Assembly: GCA_025934075.1 (NCBI GenBank) | Contig: JAICYT010000011.1 | Location: 1 to 36,395, forward strand | Reading direction: 5' to 3' | DNA: 36,395 bases | Source: Gemmatimonadaceae bacterium | Lineage (GTDB): Bacteria; Gemmatimonadota; Gemmatimonadetes; Gemmatimonadales; Gemmatimonadaceae | In this document: positions 1 through 8,193 of the stretch, piece by piece | Numbering within the stretch: position 1 is the first letter of the stretch | Layout: every line of letters starts with the position of its first letter | Program-made: the position numbers and the translations under genes | Notes under the pieces: generated by a model | What the model saw: the letters and a program-made list of their open reading frames with translations, nothing else | Told to the model about the DNA's origin: nothing | The model's database searches: none

Positions 1-138
1 ATCCGACTTCATCGCCGTGTAGTACGCCTTGTCCTTCGTGCTCGCGAACTTCGGGATCGCGATCGCGGCCAAGATGCCGATGATCACGACGACAATCAGA
101 AGCTCGATCAGGGTGAAGCCTTTGCGAAGTTTCAACAT
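1..138 (-). CDS. Type IV pilin / type II secretion pseudopilin, N-terminal part
   Basis: The 46 codons present encode a class III signal: a short basic leader (MLKLRKG), the prepilin peptidase site G^FTLIE with Glu at mature position 5, and a hydrophobic helix ending in [11 protein letters not shown]. This is the N-methylated assembly helix of type IVa major pilins and pseudopilins. PilD-type peptidase would cut after Gly7, and the subunit would polymerise from the inner membrane. The gene runs off the left edge, so pilin and pseudopilin cannot be told apart; the charged stretch after the helix ([14 protein letters not shown]) fits a pilin alpha-1 helix. The start is the ATG at 138-136. There is no Shine-Dalgarno sequence; the leader is C- and A-rich. 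A sigma-54-like promoter lies about 85 bases upstream of the start codon. Confidence 0.93.
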   Translation of the reverse strand, partial: MLKLRKGFTLIELLIVVVIIGILAAIAIPKFASTKDKAYYTAMKSD

Positions 139-233
139 GTTGGTCGGGGGGTGTGGAGTGAGGTGGGGTGGGGTGGCCAACGAATTTCAGGTGGAATCGT
201 GCTGACTCATCGGGGCGAGTCGGGAGCTACTTA

Positions 234-250
234 GGCAAGTAGAAAGCCCA
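234..250 (-). promoter_or_regulatory. Possible sigma-54 (-24/-12) promoter of the pilin gene
   Basis: Read on the minus strand, GGGC at 249-246 and TTGC at 238-235 place a GG and a GC exactly ten bases apart, the RpoN spacing. Matches outside these cores are weak (no CAC after the GG). An AT-rich block lies just upstream (251-265). Pilin genes are sigma-54 dependent in several bacteria, which makes the match more plausible, but one such match can arise by chance. Confidence 0.3.
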
Positions 251-262
251 AGCGAATAATTT

Positions 263-284
263 TTGCTAACAGACATAGTAGCAA
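263..284. promoter_or_regulatory. Inverted repeat in the divergent pilin/permease intergenic region
   Basis: TTGCTA (263-268) and TAGCAA (279-284) are perfect inverted 6-base arms with a 10-base spacer. They lie in the only AT-rich part of the region between the divergent pilin and permease genes, next to the sigma-54-like site. The geometry suits a dimeric regulator. Short arms make chance possible. Confidence 0.22.
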
Positions 285-384
285 TGGCTTAGCGCACTAC
301 AGGCTTGAATCATATTGGTCCCCGGCGCGGGCGATTTGCAACGTCTGCCGCGCTTTGCAGTGGCTCGACCGGTGGGGAGGAACA

Positions 385-2841
385 GTGGTCGCGTTCCGCT
401 CGATGATGTTGATTGAGACGCGTATGGAGATCCTGCGGCAACACCTCGGAATTGCGGCGCGCAGCCTTGCCCGCGCCCCCGGCTTCGCGATCGCGGCGGC
501 ACTCACGCTCGCTCTCGGCATTGGCCTTTCGACCGCGGTATTCACCGTCGCCGATGCGCTGCTGCTCCGTCGCCTCCCCGTCACGGATGAAAATCGTTTG
601 GTCGTGCTTTGGGGCGAAACGCGCGGCGGACGATTCTCGAACTTTCCACTCACTCTCGAGGACGCGCGCGACTTTCAGCGACGCACGCAGACGCTCGGAG
701 ACGTCGCGCTCGTCGAGTTTCGGGGCGCAACCCTCAATCCGATTCGCGCCGGCGAGCGTGTCTATCCGCTTCATTCGTCGCCCGTCTCAGGCAACTTCTT
801 CGATGCGCTCGGCAGCCGGGCCGCAATTGGCCGTGCGCTCCGTCGCGAGGACGACGTCGCCGGAGCGGCGCCCGTCACGGTCCTCAGCTACCACGCCTGG
901 CGCGAGCAATTTGGCGGCGACTCCGCGATCGTCGGCAAATCGATCGCGATGCTCTATACAGGACGCTCATACACGATCGTCGGTGTGATGCCGCAGGGGC
1001 TCGATTACCCGCGCGGCACGGACTTGTGGCTCCCGGCGATCGCATACAGCTCGGCCGGCGGATTCCTCGATCTGCTGTCGTTCGATCTGGTGGCGCGCCT
1101 TCGGCCGGGATCTTCGCTCGCGCAAGCGAGCACAGAGCTGACGACGTTCTTTGTCGGCTCCGGCATGCCAGAGCTGCATGACGTGCGCGGCGTCGCGCAC
1201 ACGCTCCCCAGCGTCGTGCTCGGCGACACCAAACCCGCGGTGCTCGTCGTCATGCTTGCCGCCGCGCTACTCCTCTTCATTGCATGCGTGAACATCGCGA
1301 ACCTGTTGCTGGTTCGCGCGATCGGTCGCGTCAAGGAGTTCGCCGTGCGCTCGGCACTCGGTGCGAGTCGCTCTCGCCTCATCGCGCAATTGCTGACCGA
1401 GAGCGCGGTCCTCTCGCTCCTCGGAGGACTGGCCGGCGTGGGCTTGGCTGCCGCTGCTGTGAGAGCGTTCACGGTGTTGGCACCCGCCAGCGTTCCGCGG
1501 CTCGATGAGGTCGGCGTGAGCGGCACCGCGATCGTCGCCGCAATGGTGATGACGTCGGCCACGATGCTGCTGTCGAGTATTGTACCAGCAGTCTTCACAT
1601 CGCGGGTAAATGCGCAGGACGCCCTGCGCTCGGGGTCTCGCAACACAGGTGTGGGCCGAGTGCGACTGGCGGCGGAAGTACTCGTGGTCGCGCAGGTAGC
1701 GCTTGCCGGAGTGAGTCTGGCGACTGCAGCCCTCGTCACACGGAGCTTCATGAAACTGGAGCACGCCGAACTTTCATTCGAGCCCCGACATTTGGTCGTT
1801 GCCTCGCTCGTCATGGGGGGTGATCGACTTGGCGATTCGCAGAGACAACGCGCGACACTCGACGCCGTGCTCGCGGCGACCCAGGCGTTGCCCGGTGTGC
1901 AAGCCGTCTCGCCCGTCCTCGACGCGCCGTTCATTGGCTCCGGCGGAGGCATTGACGGACGACTCTCGCTACCGGGAGAGAACAACGAAGACGCGGCGCG
2001 AAATCCGATGCTGAGCCTGGAGGTCGTCGCGCCCAACTATTTCGCGATGGCCGGCACGCCGTTGCTGCGTGGACGACCATTCAGCGATGAGGATCGCGAG
2101 AGAGGAGCTCCGGTGATCGTGGTGAGTAGCTCCGTCGCCCGCCACTTTTGGCCAAACAGCGATCCATTGGGTAAGCGACTGACAGATGGCCAACGCGAGC
2201 TCACCGTCGTCGGCGTGGTGCCCGACACGCGCTACCGTGAGTTGCAGACTCCGCGTCCGACAGTGTACTTCCCGCTTCGGCAATCGCCATTTCCGGTCGC
2301 TCCCTCGACGCTGCTGATTCGAACCGCGGCGGCGACCGAGGATATCGTCGCCGAATTGCGTGCGACTATCACTCGCGCGGAACCGGGCGTCACTGTCGTG
2401 AGCGCACACTCTGTCGAGAGCTTGCTCGACGCGCCGCGTGCTCAGCCGCGCTTGAATGCCGCCGTGCTCGGATTATTTGCCGGCGCTGCGCTCTTGCTCG
2501 CCGCGGTTGGACTGTTCGCCGTCATCGCGACAATGGTTCGACAACGGACTCGCGAGATGGGAATTCGCATGGCGCTCGGCGCCACTGCCGGCGATGTGCG
2601 CCGCATGGTGATGATGCGAGGCCTCACGCTCGGCGTCGTCGGCGCGACGATTGGCATCGCCGGCGCCCTCGCAACGAGCAGGATGGTATCAGCGTTGCTG
2701 TTCGAGATCAGCGCAACCGATGCGCCGACGCTCGCGTCGGTGTCGGTGGTGATTCTGATCGTCGCCGCGACTGCGAGCTTTGTTCCGGCGTGGCTGACCA
2801 GACGAATCGATCCGATCATCGCACTGCGAAACGAAGCCTAG
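385..2841 (+). CDS. ADOP-type (MacB/FtsX-like) ABC transporter permease, no prefix domain
   Basis: An 818-residue inner-membrane protein with the duplicated permease layout: N-terminal helix (FAIAAALTLALGIGLSTAVF), periplasmic MacB_PCD-like domain, three-helix FtsX domain with EFAVRSALGASRSRL, then a second helix, periplasmic domain and FtsX domain (REMGIRMALGATAGDV). It ends in the family tail RRIDPIIALRNEA. GTG at 385 is chosen because GGGGAGG (374-380) lies just before it; ATG at 424 starts the segment that aligns with shorter family members and is an alternative. MacB relatives move peptides, lipids or macrolides with a separate ATPase, and none is encoded here. The substrate is unknown. 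The gene converges with the receptor gene, 35 bases away. Confidence 0.93.
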   Translation: MVAFRSMMLIETRMEILRQHLGIAARSLARAPGFAIAAALTLALGIGLSTAVFTVADALLLRRLPVTDENRLVVLWGETRGGRFSNFPLTLEDARDFQRRTQTLGDVALVEFRGATLNPIRAGERVYPLHSSPVSGNFFDALGSRAAIGRALRREDDVAGAAPVTVLSYHAWREQFGGDSAIVGKSIAMLYTGRSYTIVGVMPQGLDYPRGTDLWLPAIAYSSAGGFLDLLSFDLVARLRPGSSLAQASTELTTFFVGSGMPELHDVRGVAHTLPSVVLGDTKPAVLVVMLAAALLLFIACVNIANLLLVRAIGRVKEFAVRSALGASRSRLIAQLLTESAVLSLLGGLAGVGLAAAAVRAFTVLAPASVPRLDEVGVSGTAIVAAMVMTSATMLLSSIVPAVFTSRVNAQDALRSGSRNTGVGRVRLAAEVLVVAQVALAGVSLATAALVTRSFMKLEHAELSFEPRHLVVASLVMGGDRLGDSQRQRATLDAVLAATQALPGVQAVSPVLDAPFIGSGGGIDGRLSLPGENNEDAARNPMLSLEVVAPNYFAMAGTPLLRGRPFSDEDRERGAPVIVVSSSVARHFWPNSDPLGKRLTDGQRELTVVGVVPDTRYRELQTPRPTVYFPLRQSPFPVAPSTLLIRTAAATEDIVAELRATITRAEPGVTVVSAHSVESLLDAPRAQPRLNAAVLGLFAGAALLLAAVGLFAVIATMVRQRTREMGIRMALGATAGDVRRMVMMRGLTLGVVGATIGIAGALATSRMVSALLFEISATDAPTLASVSVVILIVAATASFVPAWLTRRIDPIIALRNEA

Positions 2842-2876
2842 GCGACTGATGATCAATCGCGAAACCCAAGAAGAAA

Positions 2877-5800
2877 TCAGAAGCCGTAATAAAACTGTCC
2901 TTTGAAATCCGGATTGAGCACCATCTCACGAAGCCCTCCAGGCAACAGTCGAACCTGACCGGGGGTCAGCAGCTCCTTCAGGAAGGAGCGCTCCTTGTAG
3001 ATGATCTCCCACATCCCAGTGCCCGCCTCGCTCACGTGCTTTGCCGCTTCTTTGGAGCTGAAGTCGGGCGGCAGGCCGGCCAGATAATTGGCGAGCGCAC
3101 TGTACACGCTGTCCGCGCGCGCGCGGAGGTAAGTCTGCCGCTCCTGCACTTTTTCCGTCTGCTCACGCGACAGCGCGAGCGAGTCCGCGTAGCGCAGCAT
3201 CAGACGGTAAATGTCCGAGAAGCCGCCTGTCCCCGTGAAATTCATGTACCGGTTCTTGATCGTGTCCGCTGACGCGCGCGTTCCGGCGAGTGGTGGCTTG
3301 ATGCGCATGCGGAGAATCACGTCCTGCTCACTCCGATCGGGCCCGAGCTCCATGCTGAAATCGAGCGTCAGTCGAAACGGCGTACGGAATGTCGTTGTCG
3401 ACGGCCGGGTGTCGCCGAAGCGCGGATTCACCTGATACGTGTATCGCTGTGCTCGTGCGTCGAAGCCGCGCACCTGATAGAGCGTTCCATCGACGAGCGG
3501 CGTCGATCCCCACCCATGCAGATGATCGGTGCCGTGCAGCACTTGGTCGATGGCGCCCAAGGGATTGGCGAGGTTGAGCGACATCGTCATCCGGTTGCTC
3601 AAGTGTGGCAGACGCGACGCAAATACGTTCGCGTTCATGGTCGCCGTCCACGGACCAACGCAACTGTTGCGGCCGGCGAGTTGATTCAGCTGCTTGTCCA
3701 GACAATTCCGCGCCGCGCTCGATCCATTCGCGAGCAAGCTGTCGAAGATGAACGCGCGGTCGCCGCCGACGCCGTCGCCGTTGATGTCGCCGCCGATCAC
3801 CGGCGTGAAGCGGAGTCCCGATGAGAAGCGCGCGAACGTCGTCAACGCGACGCGGCCGCCGAAGAACGCGCGCGCCGCTTGCACCGAGAATTGATGCTTG
3901 GGCGCGAACGCCACCGGCGCCCATTCGATCGCTCGTGGATCGAGCGCTGCACTCTGATCGAATCCCCGCGCCTGAGCGCGCGCGTCGAGATACGTGTAGC
4001 CCAACGTGACGAAGCCAAGCCGGAACGGAACGTTCGGAATCATGTAGACCGTGACCTGGCGTGCGTCGCCTCGCAGATCGGACACGCGATCGGACACGCG
4101 GCCGAACTCCGCCGTGCGCCGCGATTCCACCGCCGATACCGCGCCCGTCGACGGCACGATGCTGCTCGGCGTCACGAACACCGGTCGCCCGCCTTCATTC
4201 GCGAGCACGAACTTCGGCACGCCGGCGAAGTTCACGTCGACCACACTCGGCTGATTCAGGTTGAGCGTGTAGAAGCCGTCGACGGTGACATAGTTGCCCA
4301 AAATCGTGTTCGTCCAGCCGAGTGTGCCGCGCCACGACCGCGACGGCGTGTATGAGCGATCGATCATCGTGACGTTCGGTGCAGTGTCGGCGAGCGCGGT
4401 GGCGCCGCCGGCGCACGTTTGGGGAACGGTCGTCGGATCGTCCAGGTACGCCTGCCAGTTCGGAATTGGCGCCGCCGCCCCGGTGCACACGAGGCGCTCG
4501 CTGCTTCCCGGAAGCCCCGTCGCGCCGATCGCGTCGGCGAGCAGATCGCTTCGCAAGTTGTTGCGAAACTCGCCGATGCCGCCGCGGATCTGCGGCCCGC
4601 CGCGAAAGATTCTGCTGAACTGCGAAACATTGATGCTCAGCGATGGCGGCGTCTTGTAGTACCAGTTGAAGCCGAACCGCGGACTCACCGCGATCGAGTT
4701 CGGGCCGCGATCGTTGCGAACGCCGAGTACCCGCTCAAGCTCCGGATTGTGCGCCGGCAGGCCTGTGAAGACGTTCGCGTCCAAGCGCGGGCCGCCGGTG
4801 AGAACGAGCTTGCGTGTATTCCAGGTCGCACCCATCGCCATTGCGCCCGTCCACTCCCCGCCCGCTCGGTCCGGCGCATTCAGCGTTCTCGAAAAACTGC
4901 TCGGCGTATTGTTCGCCAGATCGTTCAACGACGAAAAGTTGAAATTGCCGAACCGGTTTGCCGCGATCGATTGGTTGTAGCGCTCGTAGCGTGACTGGAA
5001 GAAAATCGTCGCCGGCAGTGTCGCGCGATCGTTGAGCAAAAGATTCGTCCGGTTGTTCAGCTCGAACGAGGCTTGTCGTGTATCGTTCGCGAACGGACCG
5101 TTGCCGCCGAACGCAAGCGTGGCGAACGTCGGCGCCTCGTCGGGAAGCGACGATGCGACGAGCACGCTGCCTCCCGGCAGGTCGAAGTACGGCGTCCCTC
5201 TGTTCTCGTTGAAGGAAACGTTCGCCGCCGTCTCGTTCACGTAGCTCCCGTAGACGCCGAAGTAGCGCGAGTAGAGTCCTTGAACGTATGCATTGTCTCG
5301 CGACGACCGACCCGACGTCGCGGGGGGGGCCAGCGGCGACAGCGATTGGCCGAAGGTTTCCGAATAGGTCCCGCCGGTGACGATGTTCCACTGCGGCGCC
5401 GGCGTCGCGCCCGGGCCTGGATTGGGAAGCGTGCGATCGAAGCGTGCGGCAAACGTGCCCGATGCAGTCGTGCGCTCGTCTGGAATTCCACTCCGCGTGA
5501 GCGGCACGTGCTGCGACTGCAGAATTTGCAGCAGGCGGAACGCCGAATCAGGCGCGATCGCCGCATGCGCGAGCGCCTCGGCGTCGACGTCGAGCAGCGA
5601 CGAGACGGGCGCGCGGTTGATCGATCCCTGGTAGCCGGCGTCGTAGAAGTACTTGTCGAGCTGGAAGGCGCCGGAGTTGCTGCCGCCAACTTGCAGGTTG
5701 GTGAAGCGCTGGCCGAATCGTTCCGCCACCGGATCGGTGACCTGAAGCGCCGGCGCGTCGAGCGTGATGCGTCCGCGTCGCGAGAAGATGTTGGTCCCCG

Positions 5801-6503
5801 CCGTGATCGTGGTGCTCGAGAAGCCGCCGCTGAATCCGCCGCGGGTCGGGTCCCATGGCGACGTCGTGAAGCTCGTCGTGGTCGCAAGGTCCCGCGGCAG
5901 CGCGTCGCCGGAGAACTGCATGCCGTTGAGCGTTCTCATATTGGCGTCGGCGCCGAGCCCGAAGGCCGAGTAGCCACCGGCGGTCGGCGTGAGGCCGGGG
6001 ATCAACGCCGCCATCGCGTCGATGTTGCCTTGCTGGTCGGGCGACAGCGCATTCGTGACGCCATCCACGATCTTATTCGCTCCGTCGACTGCCGGCGTAG
6101 ATCCGTCGTTGTTTCCGCGCTGCGGCCGCGCGTGCTGCGCCTGAATGCGGGTTGTCGCCAGCGTTTGAATGATCTGCGCCAACTTCACGTTCACGGTAGC
6201 GACGGAGTCGGCCGCCGGGATGTTCACTCGCTGCCGGAAGGGACGCCAGCCGATGAGGTTGACGCCGAGCACGTACTCGCCGGTCGCGTTGGCGATGACG
6301 ACGCGATAGTTGCCGCCCGAATCCGTATGCGTCGAAAGAACTTCAGCGGTCGGCGCAACGGTGACGACGACGTTTGCTCCGACGACGGGCGCGGTGGTAC
6401 TGTCGGCGGTGACTCGGCCGCGAATGACTTGCGGGCGGGTCTGTGCGCGCATCGCGTGGGCAGAAAGTGTGAGGGCTGCTGCGATCGAAAACAAATGCCG
6501 CAC
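2877..6503 (-). CDS. TonB-dependent outer-membrane receptor with carboxypeptidase-regulatory N-domain and extra C-terminal helical domain
   Basis: A 1208-residue protein. Residues 1-21 form a Sec signal peptide (cleavage near AMRAQ). Residues about 25-110 are a carboxypeptidase-regulatory beta-sandwich (VIRGRVTADSTTAPVVGANV...GGNYRVVI). A plug domain follows (about 125-235), then a long barrel rich in aromatic and Asn strands. Two Cys pairs probably lie in surface loops, the second in the motif NCL...RNSCVGPW, and there is a GDINGDGVGGDRAF loop. After the last barrel strands (about 1075) comes an unusual helical tail of about 130 residues with LSREQTEKVQ and LLTPGQVRLLPGGL, ending in Phe. The start is GTG at 6503-6501, preceded by GAGGGGAG at a good distance. 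The ligand is unknown: siderophores, glycans and oligopeptides are all possible for SusC/Oar-like members. Confidence 0.93.
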   Translation of the reverse strand: MRHLFSIAAALTLSAHAMRAQTRPQVIRGRVTADSTTAPVVGANVVVTVAPTAEVLSTHTDSGGNYRVVIANATGEYVLGVNLIGWRPFRQRVNIPAADSVATVNVKLAQIIQTLATTRIQAQHARPQRGNNDGSTPAVDGANKIVDGVTNALSPDQQGNIDAMAALIPGLTPTAGGYSAFGLGADANMRTLNGMQFSGDALPRDLATTTSFTTSPWDPTRGGFSGGFSSTTITAGTNIFSRRGRITLDAPALQVTDPVAERFGQRFTNLQVGGSNSGAFQLDKYFYDAGYQGSINRAPVSSLLDVDAEALAHAAIAPDSAFRLLQILQSQHVPLTRSGIPDERTTASGTFAARFDRTLPNPGPGATPAPQWNIVTGGTYSETFGQSLSPLAPPATSGRSSRDNAYVQGLYSRYFGVYGSYVNETAANVSFNENRGTPYFDLPGGSVLVASSLPDEAPTFATLAFGGNGPFANDTRQASFELNNRTNLLLNDRATLPATIFFQSRYERYNQSIAANRFGNFNFSSLNDLANNTPSSFSRTLNAPDRAGGEWTGAMAMGATWNTRKLVLTGGPRLDANVFTGLPAHNPELERVLGVRNDRGPNSIAVSPRFGFNWYYKTPPSLSINVSQFSRIFRGGPQIRGGIGEFRNNLRSDLLADAIGATGLPGSSERLVCTGAAAPIPNWQAYLDDPTTVPQTCAGGATALADTAPNVTMIDRSYTPSRSWRGTLGWTNTILGNYVTVDGFYTLNLNQPSVVDVNFAGVPKFVLANEGGRPVFVTPSSIVPSTGAVSAVESRRTAEFGRVSDRVSDLRGDARQVTVYMIPNVPFRLGFVTLGYTYLDARAQARGFDQSAALDPRAIEWAPVAFAPKHQFSVQAARAFFGGRVALTTFARFSSGLRFTPVIGGDINGDGVGGDRAFIFDSLLANGSSAARNCLDKQLNQLAGRNSCVGPWTATMNANVFASRLPHLSNRMTMSLNLANPLGAIDQVLHGTDHLHGWGSTPLVDGTLYQVRGFDARAQRYTYQVNPRFGDTRPSTTTFRTPFRLTLDFSMELGPDRSEQDVILRMRIKPPLAGTRASADTIKNRYMNFTGTGGFSDIYRLMLRYADSLALSREQTEKVQERQTYLRARADSVYSALANYLAGLPPDFSSKEAAKHVSEAGTGMWEIIYKERSFLKELLTPGQVRLLPGGLREMVLNPDFKGQFYYGF

Positions 6504-6897
6504 GAAACGCTCCCCTCGTCAGTAATCGGACATTTCCAAATGAAACGCCGCGAATGACGCTGCGAACCGCAAGTATTGAAGCGAGCGGGCTCTGCCCACG
6601 CTGTTATTTGAGCTCGCGCACCGCTGACCTCAGACGTTATACATCTCTATGACACAATTGGCGAGAAAAGCGTCAGCATCGCTGGCGTTGGCATCCGGGT
6701 CGGTCCAGGCGAGAATTCACCGCGCGATTGTCGGAACGTTCGTCGCAGATGAGTGTCGGCGACGCTCGATTTATATGACACGGCCGCTGTTCGGATGCGC
6801 GGGCACGCACGCGTGACCGACACGCCGACATTCGAGTCCTCAGATCTCGATGTCGTCGCGGCCGGCAAGACGTCCCAACACCGCTACTTGCCGCGGC
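6504..6897. other. Gene-free interval upstream of the receptor gene
   Basis: This 394-base region separates two minus-strand genes, so it should hold the receptor promoter and the end of the lipoprotein transcript. I find no convincing gene, no strong hairpin and no good -35/-10 pair. Two copies of TATGACAC (6648-6655 and 6774-6781) lie 126 bases apart, each next to an AT-rich patch. An ORF on the plus strand from 6753 has no recognisable content and runs into the opposite gene. Confidence 0.5.
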
Positions 6898-7956
6898 TCA
6901 ATGCCGCGCCGCTGCCTCGGCCTGAGCCGCGATCCAGAGACGCCACTGCGACTCCAGATCTGCGACACTCTTGAGGTTGTGCGTTGCCACGAGATCGTCG
7001 ACCGGCTTGCCGGCGATCTCACCATCGACGAGCGACGCAATGAAATCGTAGCCGTCACGCGACAGGTATTTGCCCAGCACCACCGATTCCACCGCGAACA
7101 ACACTCGCGCCGGCACGGCCGCCTCTTCGCGCCCCCCTGATCGCTCCGATCCGCCGCCGCGCATTCCGCCGCGCCCACCGCCTCCCATACCACCACGTCG
7201 ACCACCACCACCCATCCCGCCGCCGCCACCACCGCCAGGCGCCCCACCGCGATTACCGCCGCGGCCGGCGACCACGGGCGTCGCCGACGACGGCAATGCC
7301 ATCACGAAGTACCGACTGAGCGGAATGAGCTCTTCCGTGTGCGTCATGGCGAGTCTCATCGAGCGCTGGAACACCGAATCCATGCCGAGCGTCGGAATCA
7401 TCTCCGCGGCCCAACCGGGCACGCGTGGATCCTCTGCTTCACCAACCCGCTGCGCTGGACCGGCCGCGACTCCCGTAACATGCGACGCATGCGCGGAAAG
7501 CCACACGCGTGCCATCAGTTCTGTCACATCCAATTGAGCGCGTGTCGGTCCTGCCTCCCGGTCATTGCGCGGCGCTTTCGCGGAGGGCAGCACGAGATCG
7601 ACCGCGGCCAGATACGTGTCCGGTAAGAGAGGTGGCGCCACCCACGCCTGGCCTGCGACGGGGGCCGGCCGAACTGTGGCAACCACCGTGGTGGTGTCGG
7701 TCGGAAACACGCGGCGAAAGCTCGCGATCTCGCGATCGACCGCCGGCTCGACGAAGCCGAGGTCCCGGCGAGACCGCGCAATGAGCTCGTACCCGGGTCC
7801 GCGCGCCACCCACGTCGATTCGCCGCGGACGACGCGGAGCTCCGCCGCGACATCGACCGGAATGGGCGTCGTTCGCGCATTCGCTCCGCCGTTCCGAGCA
7901 CACGCGCTCGCGAGCGCGAGAGCTAGCAGCGCACGTGCGGCGTGTCTGATGAACAT
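6898..7956 (-). CDS. Predicted lipoprotein resembling a peptidase-MA (gluzincin) fold with lost active site and a Gly-rich insert
   Basis: A 352-residue protein with a lipoprotein signal: hydrophobic LLALALASAC with Cys19. The body follows the order of MA-like zinc peptidases. A substrate-side region comes first, then a helix where HExxH is expected that instead reads SAHASH (154-159), then PGWAAE (180-185, matching the usual W..E third-ligand helix), EELIPLS (208-214), and a helix pair YLSRDGYDFIASLV ending in a C-terminal W segment. The catalytic HE pair is absent, so it is probably not an active peptidase. Residues 231-278 are a low-complexity Gly/Arg/Met insert inside the fold. The start is ATG at 7956, with GGAG nine bases upstream. 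It is divergent from the UPF0182 gene. The family assignment rests on pattern and is moderate. Confidence 0.85.
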   Translation of the reverse strand: MFIRHAARALLALALASACARNGGANARTTPIPVDVAAELRVVRGESTWVARGPGYELIARSRRDLGFVEPAVDREIASFRRVFPTDTTTVVATVRPAPVAGQAWVAPPLLPDTYLAAVDLVLPSAKAPRNDREAGPTRAQLDVTELMARVWLSAHASHVTGVAAGPAQRVGEAEDPRVPGWAAEMIPTLGMDSVFQRSMRLAMTHTEELIPLSRYFVMALPSSATPVVAGRGGNRGGAPGGGGGGGMGGGGRRGGMGGGGRGGMRGGGSERSGGREEAAVPARVLFAVESVVLGKYLSRDGYDFIASLVDGEIAGKPVDDLVATHNLKSVADLESQWRLWIAAQAEAAARH

Positions 7957-8193
7957 GTTCGTTGCTCCGTCACGGTGATTTGAGTCCCGGGCCGCATGAT
8001 TGGCGATGCCCGCGCTCTGTCATTGACACCCGTGACGACGCAGTCCCCGACGACGAACCGCGGCGAAAGGTGAGTTGGGCTTCGGAGCCTGCGGCGAACT
8101 AGGCCAGCGCACCAAGCGGTTGTACTCATTCCATTGCCGGCGGTGCCTGCCGGGCTGGTAAGTCACCGCCCAAATCACCATGTTGACGGCAAC

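Noticed and set aside
143..177. G-rich plus strand upstream of the pilin (possible G-quadruplex)
   Set aside because: Only three runs of three or more G, with a long interrupted spacer; not a standard four-run motif.
5073..6557. 494-codon plus-strand frame opposite the receptor gene
   Set aside because: Arg-rich antisense reading of a clear TonB-dependent receptor; no ribosome site.
6648..6781. TATGACAC repeated 126 bases apart, with nearby AT-rich patches
   Set aside because: Eight-base repeats of this kind can be chance, and no promoter spacing fits around either copy.
6858..6896. CGGCAAG/CTTGCCG inverted repeat at the end of the lipoprotein gene
   Set aside because: Seven-base stem with a 17-base loop and no T-tract, and the right arm reaches the stop codon; too weak as a terminator.
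6753..6974. Plus-strand 73-codon frame in the receptor/lipoprotein gap
   Set aside because: No ribosome site, no hydrophobic or folded pattern, and its second part is antisense to the lipoprotein gene.
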